64,000 bases of DNA from the NCBI GenBank assembly GCA_009617715.1, contig VTFK01000188.1, positions 558,001-622,000 on the forward strand. Reading direction: 5' to 3'. Position numbers and translations under genes: made by a program. Every line of letters begins with the position of its first letter. Positions within the stretch are counted from its first letter, which is position 1. This DNA comes from Plectrocnemia conspersa. Taxonomy: Eukaryota > Arthropoda > Insecta > Trichoptera > Polycentropodidae. This document shows, in pieces, positions 36,363 to 52,041 of this stretch. A model generated the notes under the pieces. That model saw only the letters and a program-made list of their open reading frames with translations, was not told the origin of the DNA and ran no database searches.

Positions 36363-37058
36363 GGGTTGCCATATGCAAAAAGTGAAGAAGGAGGACATTT
36401 CAAAATAAAACTAAACTTAAGATATAAACTTGTATTGTAAGGGTAAACAATAACTTCAAAATTATAATAATTTTTATAACACACTATATAAAATTACATT
36501 TTTTACCCAAAATATATATAGTATATATGAGTAGTATCACCTTACTGACTCCACATAAGTCCACTCCATTCCTTGATCCATTTAGAGTGAATATCAGTGA
36601 AAAAACCCTCTCAACGTTTGCGGTACGAGTAAAAATAAAAATAAAATTGATTGTACAATTTTACATCATCAATAATAACACTTCTTCTTTACAAAAAATC
36701 AAATCTTCATATTTGTACTTATTGTATTGTTTAAGTAGCATTTATTCAAAATAACTCACACAGTCGTCGGTCGATTTCAATTCTGTTTCGCAGCATCCGC
36801 AATATGTTCACAATTTCCAGTACAAAGTTATTTTTTTGCATAGTTTTATTAAATACATATATTAAAAAATGTGTGAACCACAAATATACTTCTAAATATA
36901 AATTTAAAAATAAAATCTCTATGTAAGGCGGCTAGTCTTGTTAATTCATACTACACAAACATTTTCAAAAAAGGAGTACATTTTAGAGTTGACGGAGGAC
37001 ATTATATTATAATTGAAAAAGGAGGACTTGTCCTCCTTCTGGATACCATATTGTAACC
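36363..37058. mobile_element. Non-autonomous DNA element with inverted ends
   Basis: The left end GGGTTGCCATATGC...GAAGGAGGACA matches the inverse of the right end TGTCCTCCTTCTGGATACCA / TATTGTAACC. The interior has no transposase. The AGGGTTGCCA-type terminus resembles some hAT families. The target duplication is not clear, so the borders are approximate. Confidence 0.6.
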
Positions 37059-38304
37059 ATAAGTAAACCTCACTCCAATAAAGTAGCAGTTTTTGCTAAA
37101 TTATTAGAAATGTAAATAAATATAAAAAAAATATAGTAGTTGAAAAAAATCTTGTATTTTAGTTATAGATATATGTATACATATATAACTTCAAATTATA
37201 GTTAATTTAATAAATTTTAGATTTTTAAGATATTTTTAACAAATCAAGAAATAAGAAGAATATGACTTTATTTAAATTTTATATCTATTGTATGTATAAT
37301 ATATTTTTTTGATTACATCTTTAGCAAGTAAATAAAGAAAAAAATGCAGATATAATGTTTCCAAATAACTCGTCAAAAACCAAGATTTAAATAATTCCCA
37401 TTTTATTTCAATTTTTTAAAGACATGAGAACCAATTTTTTTACACCAATGAGTATTTTTTTATAAAGAATAAAAAGGCGTAAAGACTAATACGTATCAGA
37501 ATTTGTTCTTACCTTTTATTAATTTATTTCTTTGAATAAGTTATTATTATGGTAAGATATTCAAATAGAAGGAAATATAAATTTTTAGGTATATGAGCAA
37601 AATTAGAAATTAAAAAACGTTTGTGCGTATTAGTTATTGACATGCAAAGTACCAACTGGAGATGTATAAATTTATTGAAACTGCTACATTTAAATAGCCA
37701 CCAAATGTACAAAGTTAATTATATTAGTATAATTATATTTTAATATCGCATTATTCTTAATTTTCATTGCATAATAATAGATTTTTAGTTATAGAAAGGA
37801 ATAAATAAAATGTAATACGTATAAAGAATTCGCTGTTTTATCACAGTTGCGTTTAAATATTTTTCAACGCTTAACGACTTCACCGATATTATTTATTATT
37901 TTTTTAAATTTAAGAGAACTTTAATGAGAATGAATATAAATTATAAAATATGCGGGGAGTTAATCAGATCATTATAAAAACGTTTTTGAAACTAGCATTA
38001 AGTGAAGGAATAGAAGTACTCTTATATGGAATAGCAGTTTGATGGAAAACTGCAATTTTATTGTGTGCTTTTTAAATTTAAAACGTAAGATGAACGTCTC
38101 TTAAATGTATTTCATTCGAAAGCGGTAGTTTTATATGGTCAATTACGGCAAAATTGGAAAGAAAGAGTTGATATTGAAGCAGAAAAGCGAACGGAATGAA
38201 GCTAAAAGTGTCGGGCGTTATAATGATTTCGGTGCGCTACGTACGAATTCATATACCGAGAGTCGATCGAGACTTTGCTAAATACGTTTTGCTTCGATTA
38301 TACA
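37059..38304. other. Intergenic upstream of H1
   Basis: No gene is supported. The H1 promoter must lie within the last 100-150 bases, where CATATA (about 38250) is a weak TATA candidate. Confidence 0.35.
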
Positions 38305-38924
38305 ATGGTAGACACCGCAGTAGAAACCCCAGCTCCGGCGACTCCCGCCAAGAAGACCAAGGCTGCAGCAGGAGCCAAGAAAGCCGTTAAGAAACCGACG
38401 CACCCTCCGACTTCGGAGATGGTCAACAAGGCCATCGCTGACTTGAAGGAGAAAAAGGGCTCATCGTTGCAAGCCATCAAGAAGTACATCGCCGCCAACT
38501 ACAAGGTTGATTCTGATCGAGTAGCTATATTCGTCAGGAAGTACCTGAAGACAGCCGTGGAAAATGGATCTTTAGTCCGCACGAAAGGCTCTTTCAAACT
38601 AGAGGCCAAGAACAAATCGACCGCCGCCAAAAGGAAAAAAAGCACCAAAAGCGAAGAAAACAGGCGTCAAAGCCGGACGCGTCGAGAAGAAGAAGCCGGT
38701 AGCAAAGAAAGCTGCGACTCCCAAAAAAAGCCGCGGCCAAGAAACCCAAAGCAGCAGCTACCCCGAAGAAAGCTGCCGCCGCCAAACCTAAAAAGACTCC
38801 GACCAAGGCAAAGATCACTACCAAGCCGCCCACTAAGAAGCCGAAAACGCCCAAACCCAAGAGGGCCTCCACAGGCGCACCCAGAGGCAGACCTGCAGGC
38901 AAAAGAGCCGCCGCTAAGAAGTAA
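38305..38924 (+). CDS. H1: Linker histone H1 with two +1 frame breaks
   Basis: Linker histone that binds nucleosomal entry/exit DNA. The ATG at 38305 opens [20 protein letters not shown] and a Lys/Ala N-tail. The winged-helix globular domain covers about residues 33-100 ([57 protein letters not shown]). The C-tail is Lys/Ala/Pro-rich. Two A-runs (about 38634-38640 and 38725-38731) hold seven A where six restore the frame; then the tail reads normally ([20 protein letters not shown] ... [11 protein letters not shown]) to TAA at 38922, about 205 residues. The wing loop reads RTKGSFKL, lacking the GKGAS-like residues usual before SFKL in H1. An intact stem-loop follows. Assembly error in a live gene is most likely; a young pseudogene is possible. 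Confidence 0.9.
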
Positions 38925-38944
38925 TATGTCCAAAATTCGACAAA

Positions 38945-38960
38945 GGCCCTTTTCAGGGCC
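38945..38960 (+). terminator. Histone 3' stem-loop (H1)
   Basis: GGCCCTTTTCAGGGCC then ACCA, 20 nt past the corrected H1 stop at 38924. It supports that stop rather than the frame that runs on to 39009. Confidence 0.95.
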
Positions 38961-39271
38961 ACCAATATTTATATCAGTTACATTATATTCTATGCTTTAT
39001 TTAACTTGAAAATCGCACATTACTGAACTCCAAATTTAAACCGAGTAAGTTGAAAATGAATAAAAATAATTTAATTTAATAAATATAAATTTCTTATAAT
39101 CAATTTTAAAATATTTATTTAAATAGTAATATAAATTTTAAACGCTCAAAACCTAGTCTTGTAAACTTGTTATCCATGGTTCTCAATCTAAAAAGTTTTG
39201 TTTTTTTACATTTACGTACTTTCGGACTAGGTAGTAATGATTATGCGTATGAAATGTATTATTTTTATTAA
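38961..39271. other. Intergenic, nothing supported
   Basis: AT-rich DNA between the H1 stem-loop and a TTAA-flanked element. Confidence 0.4.
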
Positions 39272-41606
39272 CAGCTTAACGACAAGAATTTATTTGCCGA
39301 ACTTTGCTTGGTGGCCGGGCGATCTCACGGAAAAATGGCAAACAATTATCTTTTTCTGTAAATTCCCTATAACTTGTAAACCAATTAAGATATTGTATTC
39401 AAATTTAATATGTAGCTTCCTTATGATTTTTCGCATAAATACCTATCAAGTACGTCATTTAACCAGTGTTTCTAAACCTGTGGGTCCAATTTGTTTGAAA
39501 TAATGGTTTCGAAAACAAATTTATATCATTGGCAAACATCTTACAAATACAAAGTAAGTGAGACTCTTCAATAGATTAGTATTAATTACCTGATTTTTTA
39601 TCACTTTTTAAATTTAAAAATAAAAATTTTGATTTGTTATTTCTGGGCCACCATGTCTGACCATTTGTATGCCCATACTCACGAAATAAATTTACGGTAC
39701 ACTTCACTAAAAATATTTTGCTTATTGCACTTAAATAAATTAAAAGTAACATGTATGCTTTCAATATATTTTATATTCATCATTTTCATTCTTTCCATAA
39801 TAATAATTTGGTATTATATAGGTGATATAAACAAAAAACCAAACATAAATTCTCAGAACAGTTTCTTTCTAATTATATTGCAAGCCCCGCAATTTCTTTG
39901 AGCGAAGGCCAACACCATTTCTAAAAGGTTCATTGTTGATAATTTACTACCTGCACTTGCGATAGATAGATTGGCTCTAATCTTAGGAAAGATATTTTCT
40001 ACTTAATTTTGTATTGGTTATTTACATGAAACACAAGTTAGATCAGCCCACAATATTCGCATACACTACAAGGTGTTAAGCAATTCACAAAAATATTATG
40101 ATAATATTTTATTTAAGAAATTATTATTAAAAAAAATAGTTTACGATTTTATCTAATGTTATTGTTAATTTATTATTCTTAATCTTATAACACATCTAAG
40201 CACTATATTTTTTACCAGCTTAACGCCCGGTGTTTTTTGCCTAACTTTCCTTGGTGGCCGGGAGATTTCGCGAAATAATAGCAAGAAATTACCTTTTTCA
40301 GTAAATCCCTAAAACTTGCAAACCAAATAATATATTTTATCAAAATTTAATTTGTAGCTTCCTTATGATTTTTTGCATAAATATATTGTAATTACGTCAT
40401 TTAACCAGTGTTTCTAAAACTGTGGGCCGCATAATTAAGTGATATAACGAAAAAAAACTTGTTTACAAATATAATATTAAATATTTACTATAAATTACAA
40501 TCAATGTTATTCTAAAAGGGTAAATCGCCACTACCTGTCCCGTCTTATCAGCTTTTAAGAATTCATCTATTAGGGTATATGACACTTTTTTTATTGTGGA
40601 ATTCCACACAGATAAAAAAATGCATTTTTTAATCGAAGTAAAGCAGTATATTTAGTCTCCTCTAAACTATCGGTCGAAACGTATCGCGAAAATTGCTCTT
40701 CTCTCTGTGATCCTTTGTGATTTTGATTTGAAATTTTTATTTTCAATCACGGCAAAATGGACGAAAGAAATTAAGCCTTTTTCGAAAATTTTGAAGACGC
40801 GTTGTTTAACGCCTCCAGTGATTGTGAACATAATGATGTGTGCGAAAGCAATTCTAATTCAAGTGTACGTGAACATAGACCGCGTGTGACAAATTTGCAC
40901 TCATCCAGTTCATTTTCTTCATAATGACAAATGTTTTTACGACGCCAAAAAATTTAGTGAGTGCAAATTATTATTTATTATAAATGGATATTTTTTATAA
41001 ATCGTTTATACAAAAAATTTTAGAAGCATTTAAACATACATATTATTAATTTAATTATCACATTTTTAAGCTAATGTGGTGTTCAAAAAAAAATCGTGCA
41101 CTAATCAACGTTGTCAAATTTCAAAAATTCCTTTAATGATAATTTAACTATTTTTGTAAATACGCAATTCACTGTTTTTATTATTATTAACCAACTTTTA
41201 CTATAAATTATCACTTATTATTAACAACAACAATAAATAAAAATATAATATTCCACAATGCAAAAAATATGGTCACTAAGTGGAGACCGTTGAGACCTTG
41301 GAGAACCGTTACCAAACAACACACTACCCAAAAAATATTAGAATATAACAAACTAAAATGCCCCAAATAGGCGACGACTCGTTGCAGTGCGACGCAGTGG
41401 GATAAAACGACTCTTTTTACGAAAAATTAAAGTAAAATATAATTTATTTTATATTATGTAGAAATAGTATACTACCATCTCGCATTATAATATAGGGGGT
41501 AAATTGTATTGTATTTTTAATAAAAGAAGACGCATAACGCAGGACGTATGGGCGAGTACAGAAGGTACTCTCAGGACTCGTGGGTGAGTCCTTGGTCGTT
41601 AAGCTG
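39272..41606 (+). mobile_element. piggyBac-like element with duplicated left end, decayed
   Basis: TTAA at 39268-39271 and 41607-41610 flank ends that are inverted copies: CAGCTTAACGACAAG on the left, CTTGGTCGTTAAGCTG on the right. About 230 bp of the left end (39272-39500) is repeated in direct orientation at 40216-40440 (GGTGGCCGGG, TGTAGCTTCCTTATGATTTT, ACGTCATTTAACCAGTGTTT). After the second copy a broken frame from 40757 reads MDERN, stop, AFFENFEDALFNASSDCEHN, like the acidic start of a piggyBac-family transposase. The DDE core is missing. The element sits between H1 and the second H2A/H2B pair. Confidence 0.7.
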
Positions 41607-41669
41607 TTAAGTAAGATGAATGAATAAAATAGAAGCATGAAATGTATATAACCGATAGATTTAATTGTT

Positions 41670-41685
41670 GGCCCTTAAAAGGGCC
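41670..41685 (-). terminator. Histone 3' stem-loop (H2A copy 2)
   Basis: Minus strand GGCCCTTTTAAGGGCC, followed by AACA where the other seven genes have ACCA. It lies 27 nt past the stop. Confidence 0.93.
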
Positions 41686-41712
41686 TTTTTGTCATGATGT
41701 AGAGACGTTAGT

Positions 41713-42312
<600 letters not shown>

Positions 42313-42687
42313 ATGGCACCGAAAACCAGCGGAAAGGCGGCGAAGAAGTCTGGTAAAGCCCAGAAAAACATCACTAAAACCGATAAGAGGAAGCACAAGA
42401 AGAAGAGGAAAGAAAGTTACGCCATCTATATCTACAAGGTGCTGAAGCAGGTCCACCCTGACACCGGCATCTCCTCAAAGGCGATGAGCATCATGAACAG
42501 CTTCGTCAACGATCTGTTCGAACGCATTGCGGCTGAATCTTCTCGCTTGGCTCACTACAACAAGCGTTCCACCATAACCAGTAGGGAAATCCAGACTGCC
42601 GTCAGGCTTTTGCTCCCTGGAGAATTGGCCAAGCACGCCGTCAGCGAAGGCACCAAAGCCGTAACTAAGTACACCAGCTCTAAGTAA
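42313..42687 (+). CDS. H2B: Histone H2B (copy 2)
   Basis: Intact, intronless core histone H2B, 124 residues. It shares [19 protein letters not shown] and the entire fold with copy 1 ([20 protein letters not shown] to AVTKYTSSK). The tail between residues 24 and 35 differs (KRKHKKKRK) and is shorter by one. It forms a divergent pair with H2A copy 2 and has its own stem-loop. Confidence 0.98.
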   Translation: MAPKTSGKAAKKSGKAQKNITKTDKRKHKKKRKESYAIYIYKVLKQVHPDTGISSKAMSIMNSFVNDLFERIAAESSRLAHYNKRSTITSREIQTAVRLLLPGELAKHAVSEGTKAVTKYTSSK

Positions 42688-42711
42688 ATGACCGTCACCA
42701 TCTTTCAACAA

Positions 42712-42727
42712 GGCCCTTTTAAGGGCC
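42712..42727 (+). terminator. Histone 3' stem-loop (H2B copy 2)
   Basis: GGCCCTTTTAAGGGCC then ACCA, 24 nt past the stop. Confidence 0.95.
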
Positions 42728-43629
42728 ACCAAATATTCCTTTCGGTTTACATTTTTTTCATGCTAACAAAATTTTGCTCATTACATAATAGCTAATGTTC
42801 GTATAAATAGCTTTTTTTCTTCAAAATAGGCCTAGTGTTGTCCATCGTATTTACCTAAATGTCATAATACTGAATAATATTTGCTAGAAAAATTAAAAAC
42901 ATCCATAACTCAGCATCATAAAAAACGCTTAAGAGGTAAACAATATATTTTGATTTTACCTGTCCTTAATTTTGGGATATAAATTTTAAAGAAGTGAAGT
43001 AAGCATTACTAATTTAATTCAGGCTACCGCATTATTTTTATTATTACCTAAATATTCGCTAATTTAACACGACTTCATGAGAATAGCGGAATTTTGGGCG
43101 AAATAGTTAAAGAACACTAATAAAATTTTGTCATAACTCGTACACCAGACTACTACTGTGTAAATGGTAACGACCAGCTACGTATCAGATTGAAAGGAAC
43201 TGGTGAAGTTAGAATGCCGCTTTCTTTTCCTTCCGCGATCAAATTGAAACAATCTATAATTTGCTTATAATAGCAGAATATATTTTTAAATAAAAGAAAA
43301 AAATCAGATACAAGAATAATTTTGACCAAGGAACCAAATTTACCTCATCGCCTGTAGTTGTAAATTTAACTTAGTTTCTTGTAATTATTTGTTTAAAAAA
43401 GAGATGTAGTAGAATCGATTTTGAAAAGAACCTTGCCAACGTCTTAACGCATGTATTTGAACTATTTTCATACTGTAATCGTGCATAAAATAATTGCAGC
43501 AAGCTACCGCCTACTATATTTTGCCGATGTATTTGTATTCCACTTAAAGCTAGGGTTGTAACTGCGCTTCATAGGAGCCAAATCTAATTTAATTCATGGA
43601 ATTACCCATAACCGATATGAAAATTTGGT
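42728..43629. other. Intergenic between H2B and H4, nothing supported
   Basis: AT-rich DNA between two convergent histone genes; no frame or repeat stands out. Confidence 0.4.
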
Positions 43630-43645
43630 GGCCCTGAAAAGGGCC
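43630..43645 (-). terminator. Histone 3' stem-loop (H4 copy 2)
   Basis: Minus strand GGCCCTTTTCAGGGCC then ACCA, 29 nt past the stop. Confidence 0.95.
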
Positions 43646-43674
43646 TTTTTTGATAAGTTAGTGGTGTTAATAAA

Positions 43675-46370
<2,696 letters not shown>

Positions 46371-47340
46371 TTCCACCATTCCACCCATTCCATTATTCCT
46401 TTCACTACTCCACATCCACTCTTCCTCCTTTCATCCTTCGGCTCCTTCCTTCATCCATTTCCTTTCCTGCCACTCTTCCTATTTCATCGTTCTGTCCACA
46501 CCTTTCTGAATATTTACCCTCTGTGTTTATTTTTATTCCACATCTGTCCATTCCTTCTTTCTTCCTTCCTGTCCATTCACTGTGCACCTCTTTCCGCTTC
46601 CTCCCGTTATTTGTGCAAGTCCATTCCTCCTCCGTTTCCTCCATTCGTTTCCTCCGGTTTCTCTACCTCACACCTTGTGGCTCAGTGTTTCCATATGGGG
46701 CTCTGTGGGCTTTCCACAAGACCTGTCCACCTGTGTGTCCTTCTGTCTTCCATTCGTCCACTGTGTGTGTGTGTGCTGTCACTGGGTCCATGGTCCATCT
46801 CTGGTGTGTGTGTTTCTGTGGTGGTCCATCCACTCTGTCATTGCTACCGTCCGCTCCCTCAGCTACATCTGGTGTCTGGGGTCCATTTGTCCATCTCCAT
46901 CTCCATTCGTGTCCGGTCCATCTGTGTCTGTGTGGTCCATCCCTGGTGTTGGTCCAGCTCCTTCAAGTGTGGTGTCCTTGTCCTCCACACTGCTGTTTCC
47001 TGTTGTCCTCCATGGGTTCCACCTTGTGTCTCGGGTTGTCATGTCCACCTGTGTCGGGATCCATCCACTCTGTGTGCCTGTCTCGTTCGTGGGCTGGGCT
47101 GGTGGGGCTGTCCACTCTGTGGTCGGGTCTCCTGGGTCCTGGTCGATCCATGTGTGTCCTGGGCTGTGTCTGATTGTGTGTTCCATGTCAGTGTCCACTG
47201 TGTGTGTGGCTGTTCCTGTCTGTGTCTCCTGGGCTGGGGCCACCTGGGTCCGTTATTTTTGGATTCGTGTGGGGCCACTTGATTCCACTGTTCCTTCCTG
47301 TCTCTGTGTCTCAGCCGATATATCGGATTTCGGTAGCCAA
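46371..47340 (-). mobile_element. Strand-asymmetric, A-poor plus-strand region, probable LINE 5' part
   Basis: Continuous with the LINE: a 14-T run (46353-46370), then a plus-strand stretch of degenerate TTCCA-type pentamers (46370-46640), then GTCCATC- and TGTGTG-rich sequence to about 47330. The plus strand has strikingly few A, so all three plus frames stay open for 200 or more codons. The minus strand would be the sense strand of the element, poor in T. I see no recognisable ORF1 domain (no zinc knuckle). It ends near a palindrome, CCGATATATCGG (47316), and GGGTTAA. Confidence 0.55.
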
Positions 47341-50052
47341 AGGGTTAATAAAATGAATATTATTATAACGAAAAACTTTACCTAAAAAAATAATCTCAGC
47401 AACAAAAGTAAAATATTTGTCAATAACTATTTTATGAGATAAACCACGTAGATTCTCAAACTTTTTCATATGACGATCCGCAAAATTAAAATAAATTCAA
47501 AGATCTTCAAAAAAAAGCTTTTATCGGACAACAATACTTGTGTTATTAATTATAATTATAAGTAGATTTTAATTCAAATGAATAAAACACTTCATTCGCT
47601 TCCCGTACGGGATTCATATTTTCATATTTTTTTTCGGCGGCATCTCTGACTGGACAATCTGCGATTGAGTCTACGGTAGCTGCGTTTCTCAAATATTGAC
47701 TAATAAAAGTTATTATTAAATTATTTTTAAATCAATTGAATTTTACACAAAATAAATTAATTTAAATTAAATAAATGATAATTAAATAAAACTTTTTATT
47801 ATTTATGTTTAGCTTTTTATTATTAAAAATATTAATTGCACGGAAATTAAAAATAATTCACATTTTATTTTCCAAAAATAATATAATTATAAATAAAATA
47901 CAAAATAAAAAAAAAAAATATATTTATAATCGGGAAAATAATATAAATATTAAATTTATTCTACGCATGAATCTTGTAAAGCTTACAATGTAAACGATTT
48001 GGACATGATAATATTTTTCTTTGTTGCTTGTGAACCGTACATATCGCTTTTTTGCAGCTGATGCAAAAAAATCGAGTCTTTTTGTCCTGATTTAATTTAT
48101 ATTTTAAACCGTTATACAATTTCGAAATTAACTGAAAACAAATTTAACTTATGTGTAATTCTTTATTACGATGTGGGTCTATTAATGGTAGTAATTAAAA
48201 AGTTACAGTGAAAAACAAATTCTTGGGGTATTTTTGGCCCTCTTTTCGCCCTGGAAGGATTAAATTAAATGTATTGTTCGATTACATAACTTCACAGCAC
48301 GACTAATATATGTTTTTGATGACAATTTAAATGAGCAATATATAAGCTAAAATGCGCCTTTATTGTAAGCATTTTATAAAATATTTAATGAGTATTCTAC
48401 CGTTACACTCTGAATTTGCGCCTGCGGTATGCAATGACTTGTGCTTCGGTCCAGCTAACCCATTACCTGCCAGATTTTCCCCCCTTCTTTTTGGGATATA
48501 TTATAAGTATAGGTTCGGTAAAATATTTTGACAAAATAACATTTAACTGCTTTAAAAAATGTTTTTTTATAAATTTTCCTAATTGGAGATCATGGCATAT
48601 GGTGTGTAAAATAAAAATATATAAAAAAATAACATAAAAAAATATTTATGCAATTCTTTCATACAATCAACATGCAATCCTACATTACACTCCGAGCATT
48701 GTTTTCTGACATTTTTTACACACGGCACATCTTTTTTGATCATCGATCGTTCTTTCTATGTAATGTTACTTCTTTAGGAACACGATTACAAACGTGTGAA
48801 GGTCAGAATAAATATCAAATGGTTAGAATAAAAATAGCATTTGTTCAGAATACAAATATAAGACGATCAGAATTTAAAAAAACAGACGATCATGTGAATT
48901 AAAAAAATGTTATAACATTTTTAAATATAAATGGGCAAAAATGATTTATTTTAGAAATATCTTATAAAATATCTCGCTCGCACCTAAGCTGTTGGATAGG
49001 TTAGGTGCAAACGAGCTTTGATCAGAACATTGAACAGCCCATGAATAACTTTTAACGAATCTATCTATGTAAAAAATTGTATCTGTATGTAGTACGCGAA
49101 GTTACTCAAGCGACGAACGAAGCTGGAATAACGACAAAGCGGCAACAGAGAGCACGCTTGTCGTGTTGCGTTGACATCTGATAATCTTGCGAGCCCAACC
49201 AAATAAGTTGACCCTAAAAAACACCTTGATACTGATAATGATAATGAATTACCGATATGCGAATAATAGATCGACAACACTATACGATAACACTAATGAC
49301 AACTGAAAAATTACTCTGAAGATATTTCAAAATAATATAAATTTTGTCAGATCCAGTTTAAATTCTAATCATTTAATATAATTTCGAATCATCTAATATT
49401 TATTTTGTTCGCTTATATTTTGACCGTGTATTATGACTTGAAAAATACGAGCCAATCAAAATGATGTAATTCAAATTAAATTATAGGTGAGGGGAAAAGA
49501 AGACCATCTGTGCAACGAGAAGATTTTCTAAATTTTACTTTAACAGTCGAGAGACCGAAATATTTTTAATCGAGCCTAGAACGAGTCCATGCTATGCCTT
49601 TTTGTCATTGTTCTCAGATCCAATGACGTCAAACACGCGCGGCTTCTTAAACGTTCGCAATAAAACACAATATATTTTTTATTTATTTTTTCTTTACAAA
49701 AAATAATATTAAAAAATAAATTATAAAAATAATATCTATTCTGACTCTTATAAGTTTGACCAGGCTGTTAATAAAATTCTGACTTAGATTTGATTTTTAT
49801 TCTAGCCCAAAGTCGGTTTAAATTTTGAACACTTAATTTGTTGGCATTTTTAATAATATTATCTAGAAAATGATTATCATATATTTTCATGATTTATTTT
49901 ATGTAAAGATGGGATCTTAAGTTCCACTTCTACTAATTTTAGTAGGGGGGGCTTAATGTTTGAAGAGCCTAGAATATATTATACGAATAAAATGATGTAA
50001 TTGTCTAAATTGTGCTTTTATGAATTTATCATAAAAGATTGTAATTTTTATA
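47341..50052. other. Intergenic, AT-rich
   Basis: No gene is supported. A short hairpin pairs CTCGCACCTAAGC-type arms near 48975-49015. 47590-47610 holds CATTCGCTTCCCGTACGGG, slightly like the H4 leader, but with no H4 behind it. Confidence 0.4.
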
Positions 50053-52014
50053 ATGGCAACATTATGCATTCCCGCACTAAAAGAAGGTCTGTCATTGAGG
50101 CTTAGCGTATTCTCGAAGATTTCCAAGATGGGAGATGAAACCCTTCAAGAGAAGTCGTTCCGGCGAAAAATGCAGTATAAAAATATGTTAGAGGAAGTCA
50201 GATCTCTTGGTAAGTACTGATTTTTTAACGACTATCCAACTTCTCAATCACCACAGTTCTCTTTCACGTATTGAATTTCGTCACTGTGATTCCTTTCGAT
50301 TCTGGGCCGTTTTCTATGCAGTACCTAGTCCATCTGAATAAAGACCGACGCGACTCATATTTAATAATTTTATGTGAATCATTTTATAGTGGTAAAGCGA
50401 CCAGATTTTGAAAATATCAGAGGACACTAAAAATAAAAAGGTCATCACGGAAATTTTTATCCGAAGAGCATAAGGGAGAACAGATTGCCGCGAGAGCAAA
50501 AATAAGGTCATTTTAAAAGTTTTGTTTAAAGGCCGTCTCTGAAAATTTTTTGAGGAGAAATTGCTACGGGAGCTTAAATAAAAAAGGTGTTTTTGGAAAT
50601 TTTTGTTTAATGGTAATCCTCTTTAAAGGAGGGCGTCTGTTCACCTTAATAATGGTAAATTTTAGTTTCTCATTTTTCAATATTTTGTGTTTTTGCGCCA
50701 GCACAATTTTATTGCTTTTGATGTGGATTTTTGAAAAATGAATGTCATTTAATAAAATACTATGAATCTTAATGAAATCGAAATATTTTGAACCCCCTGT
50801 CAAAAGCTGAAATGCCGTCCCTGAATGTCAAGTCTCAAGGAATTATCATGTTTCTTCTACTCATGTTGTCTAAGACAATACAAGCTACAATATATATTAT
50901 TACAAGCAATACCTATATTTAATAAATTAATAAATAAAACTCTGCATACTTGTTTATAGTATATTGTATATTTTTTACAGATGATGCGACATTAAATTTA
51001 CCTGACACCATCAACAGAACAAAGAAGATCGTCAAAGAAGCTCAACAATTACTAGTCGAAAGTAGAGCGAAAGAACGAGTCGATCATCCCTCTGAAAGTT
51101 TATGCAATTCCAATGTAATTCTTGCAACGTCCAATGTATTAATACGCTGCACAGATCGAGTCAGTGGAAATTCAAATGTTTACGATCCGACCGAATTCGC
51201 TTTACACATAGTTAGTATAACGATAAAATAAGTCTGATGTAAACAATTATGTATTAACTTGTGTGACAATTATTTTTAGAAAGACAATCCAGATTGGTGC
51301 ATGACGAACGTTCCTAGCCAAATACCAAGCTATTCGTATCTATATGGAGCCTTCACTCCGGGACCGCCGATAGTGAAAGTAATAAAACAACGAAAGCAAG
51401 TAGAAAAACAGAAAATAGCCGACAAAAAGAAACCTGAAAATGTCACTGTGGTAGAAAACACAGAGGAAGGCTCGAAAATGGTGACAAAATGTTTTAATGT
51501 CATTAATAAATATTATAAAAAGAACAATTCAAAGCCTATCAACTACTTTAAGGCAGTATTGGATCCTGATGATTTCAGTCGCACAATTGAAAATATTTAT
51601 CACTTATCGTTTCTTGTAAGAGACGGAATGATAGGTATTGCGATTGGTATGTTTATTTTTAACTATTGTAAATATAATTTTTTATTTTAATAGTAATAGT
51701 AATATGAATATTTTTAGACGAAAAAGATGGATTGCCTTATATTTCACCTATTTCTAAAAATCAGAAAGAAAAAACTATGACTTTAGAAAGTAAACAGTTT
51801 ATCATGTCTTTCAGCATGAAAGAGTGGAAGGTATGAATTTATAGTTCTAATACACATATATCACTCATATGTAATGTGAAATAAATTTTATTATGTATAA
51901 TATGTTACCTATGCATATTTTTAATATATTTTTTTTATATTTCAGAAGTCGGTTAAGGCTTTCAAAGTTACAGAACCATTTATGAAACATGGCATTCAAT
52001 CAACTAAAAATTAA
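50053..52014 (+). CDS. NSMCE4A: NSE4, kleisin subunit of the Smc5/6 complex, five exons
   Basis: Bridges the Smc5 and Smc6 heads in the complex that maintains genome stability. Exons: 50053 (or 50128)-50209, 50981-51210, 51280-51646, 51718-51830, 51946-52014; all GT-AG with consistent phases. Two in-frame ATGs, at 50053 and 50128, give 311 or 286 residues. The second is followed at once by family-like sequence (QYKNMLEEVRSLDD), so I prefer it; the first could add a presequence-like stretch. The N-terminal half contains IVKEAQQLLVESRAKERV and ATSNVLIRC. The C-terminal Nse4 domain (about residues 190-286) shows INYFKAVLDPDDFSRTIENI, YHLSFLVRDG, DGLPYISPI and FIMSFSMKEWKK. Intron 1 (771 bp) holds an R1 repeat. 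The insect protein is shorter than the human one, mainly at the ends. Confidence 0.92.
50690..50826 (-). repeat. Dispersed repeat family R1, partial copy in NSE4 intron 1
   Basis: The minus strand starts CAGGGACGGCATTTCAGCTT and continues TTTCGATTTCATTAAGATTC, as at 22020-22090, then ATTAAATGACATTCATTTTT and AATCCACATCAAAAGCAATA, the R1 arm sequence. The middle of the longer copies is missing. Confidence 0.7.
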
Positions 52015-52041
52015 TGTTTTAATTTTGGTAATTAACTTTAA

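Noticed and set aside
38594..38965. 123-codon minus frame rich in Ala/Leu/Val
   Set aside because: Antisense of the Lys/Ala-rich H1 tail.
46523..47385. Three overlapping plus-strand frames of 216, 267 and 223 codons
   Set aside because: They are open only because the strand is A-poor. The products are Ser/Cys/Val-rich low-complexity sequence with no domain, and the region belongs to a minus-strand LINE.
47586..47610. Displaced H4 promoter/leader on the far side of the LINE
   Set aside because: Only a short likeness (CCCGTACGG), in the wrong orientation and without TATA.
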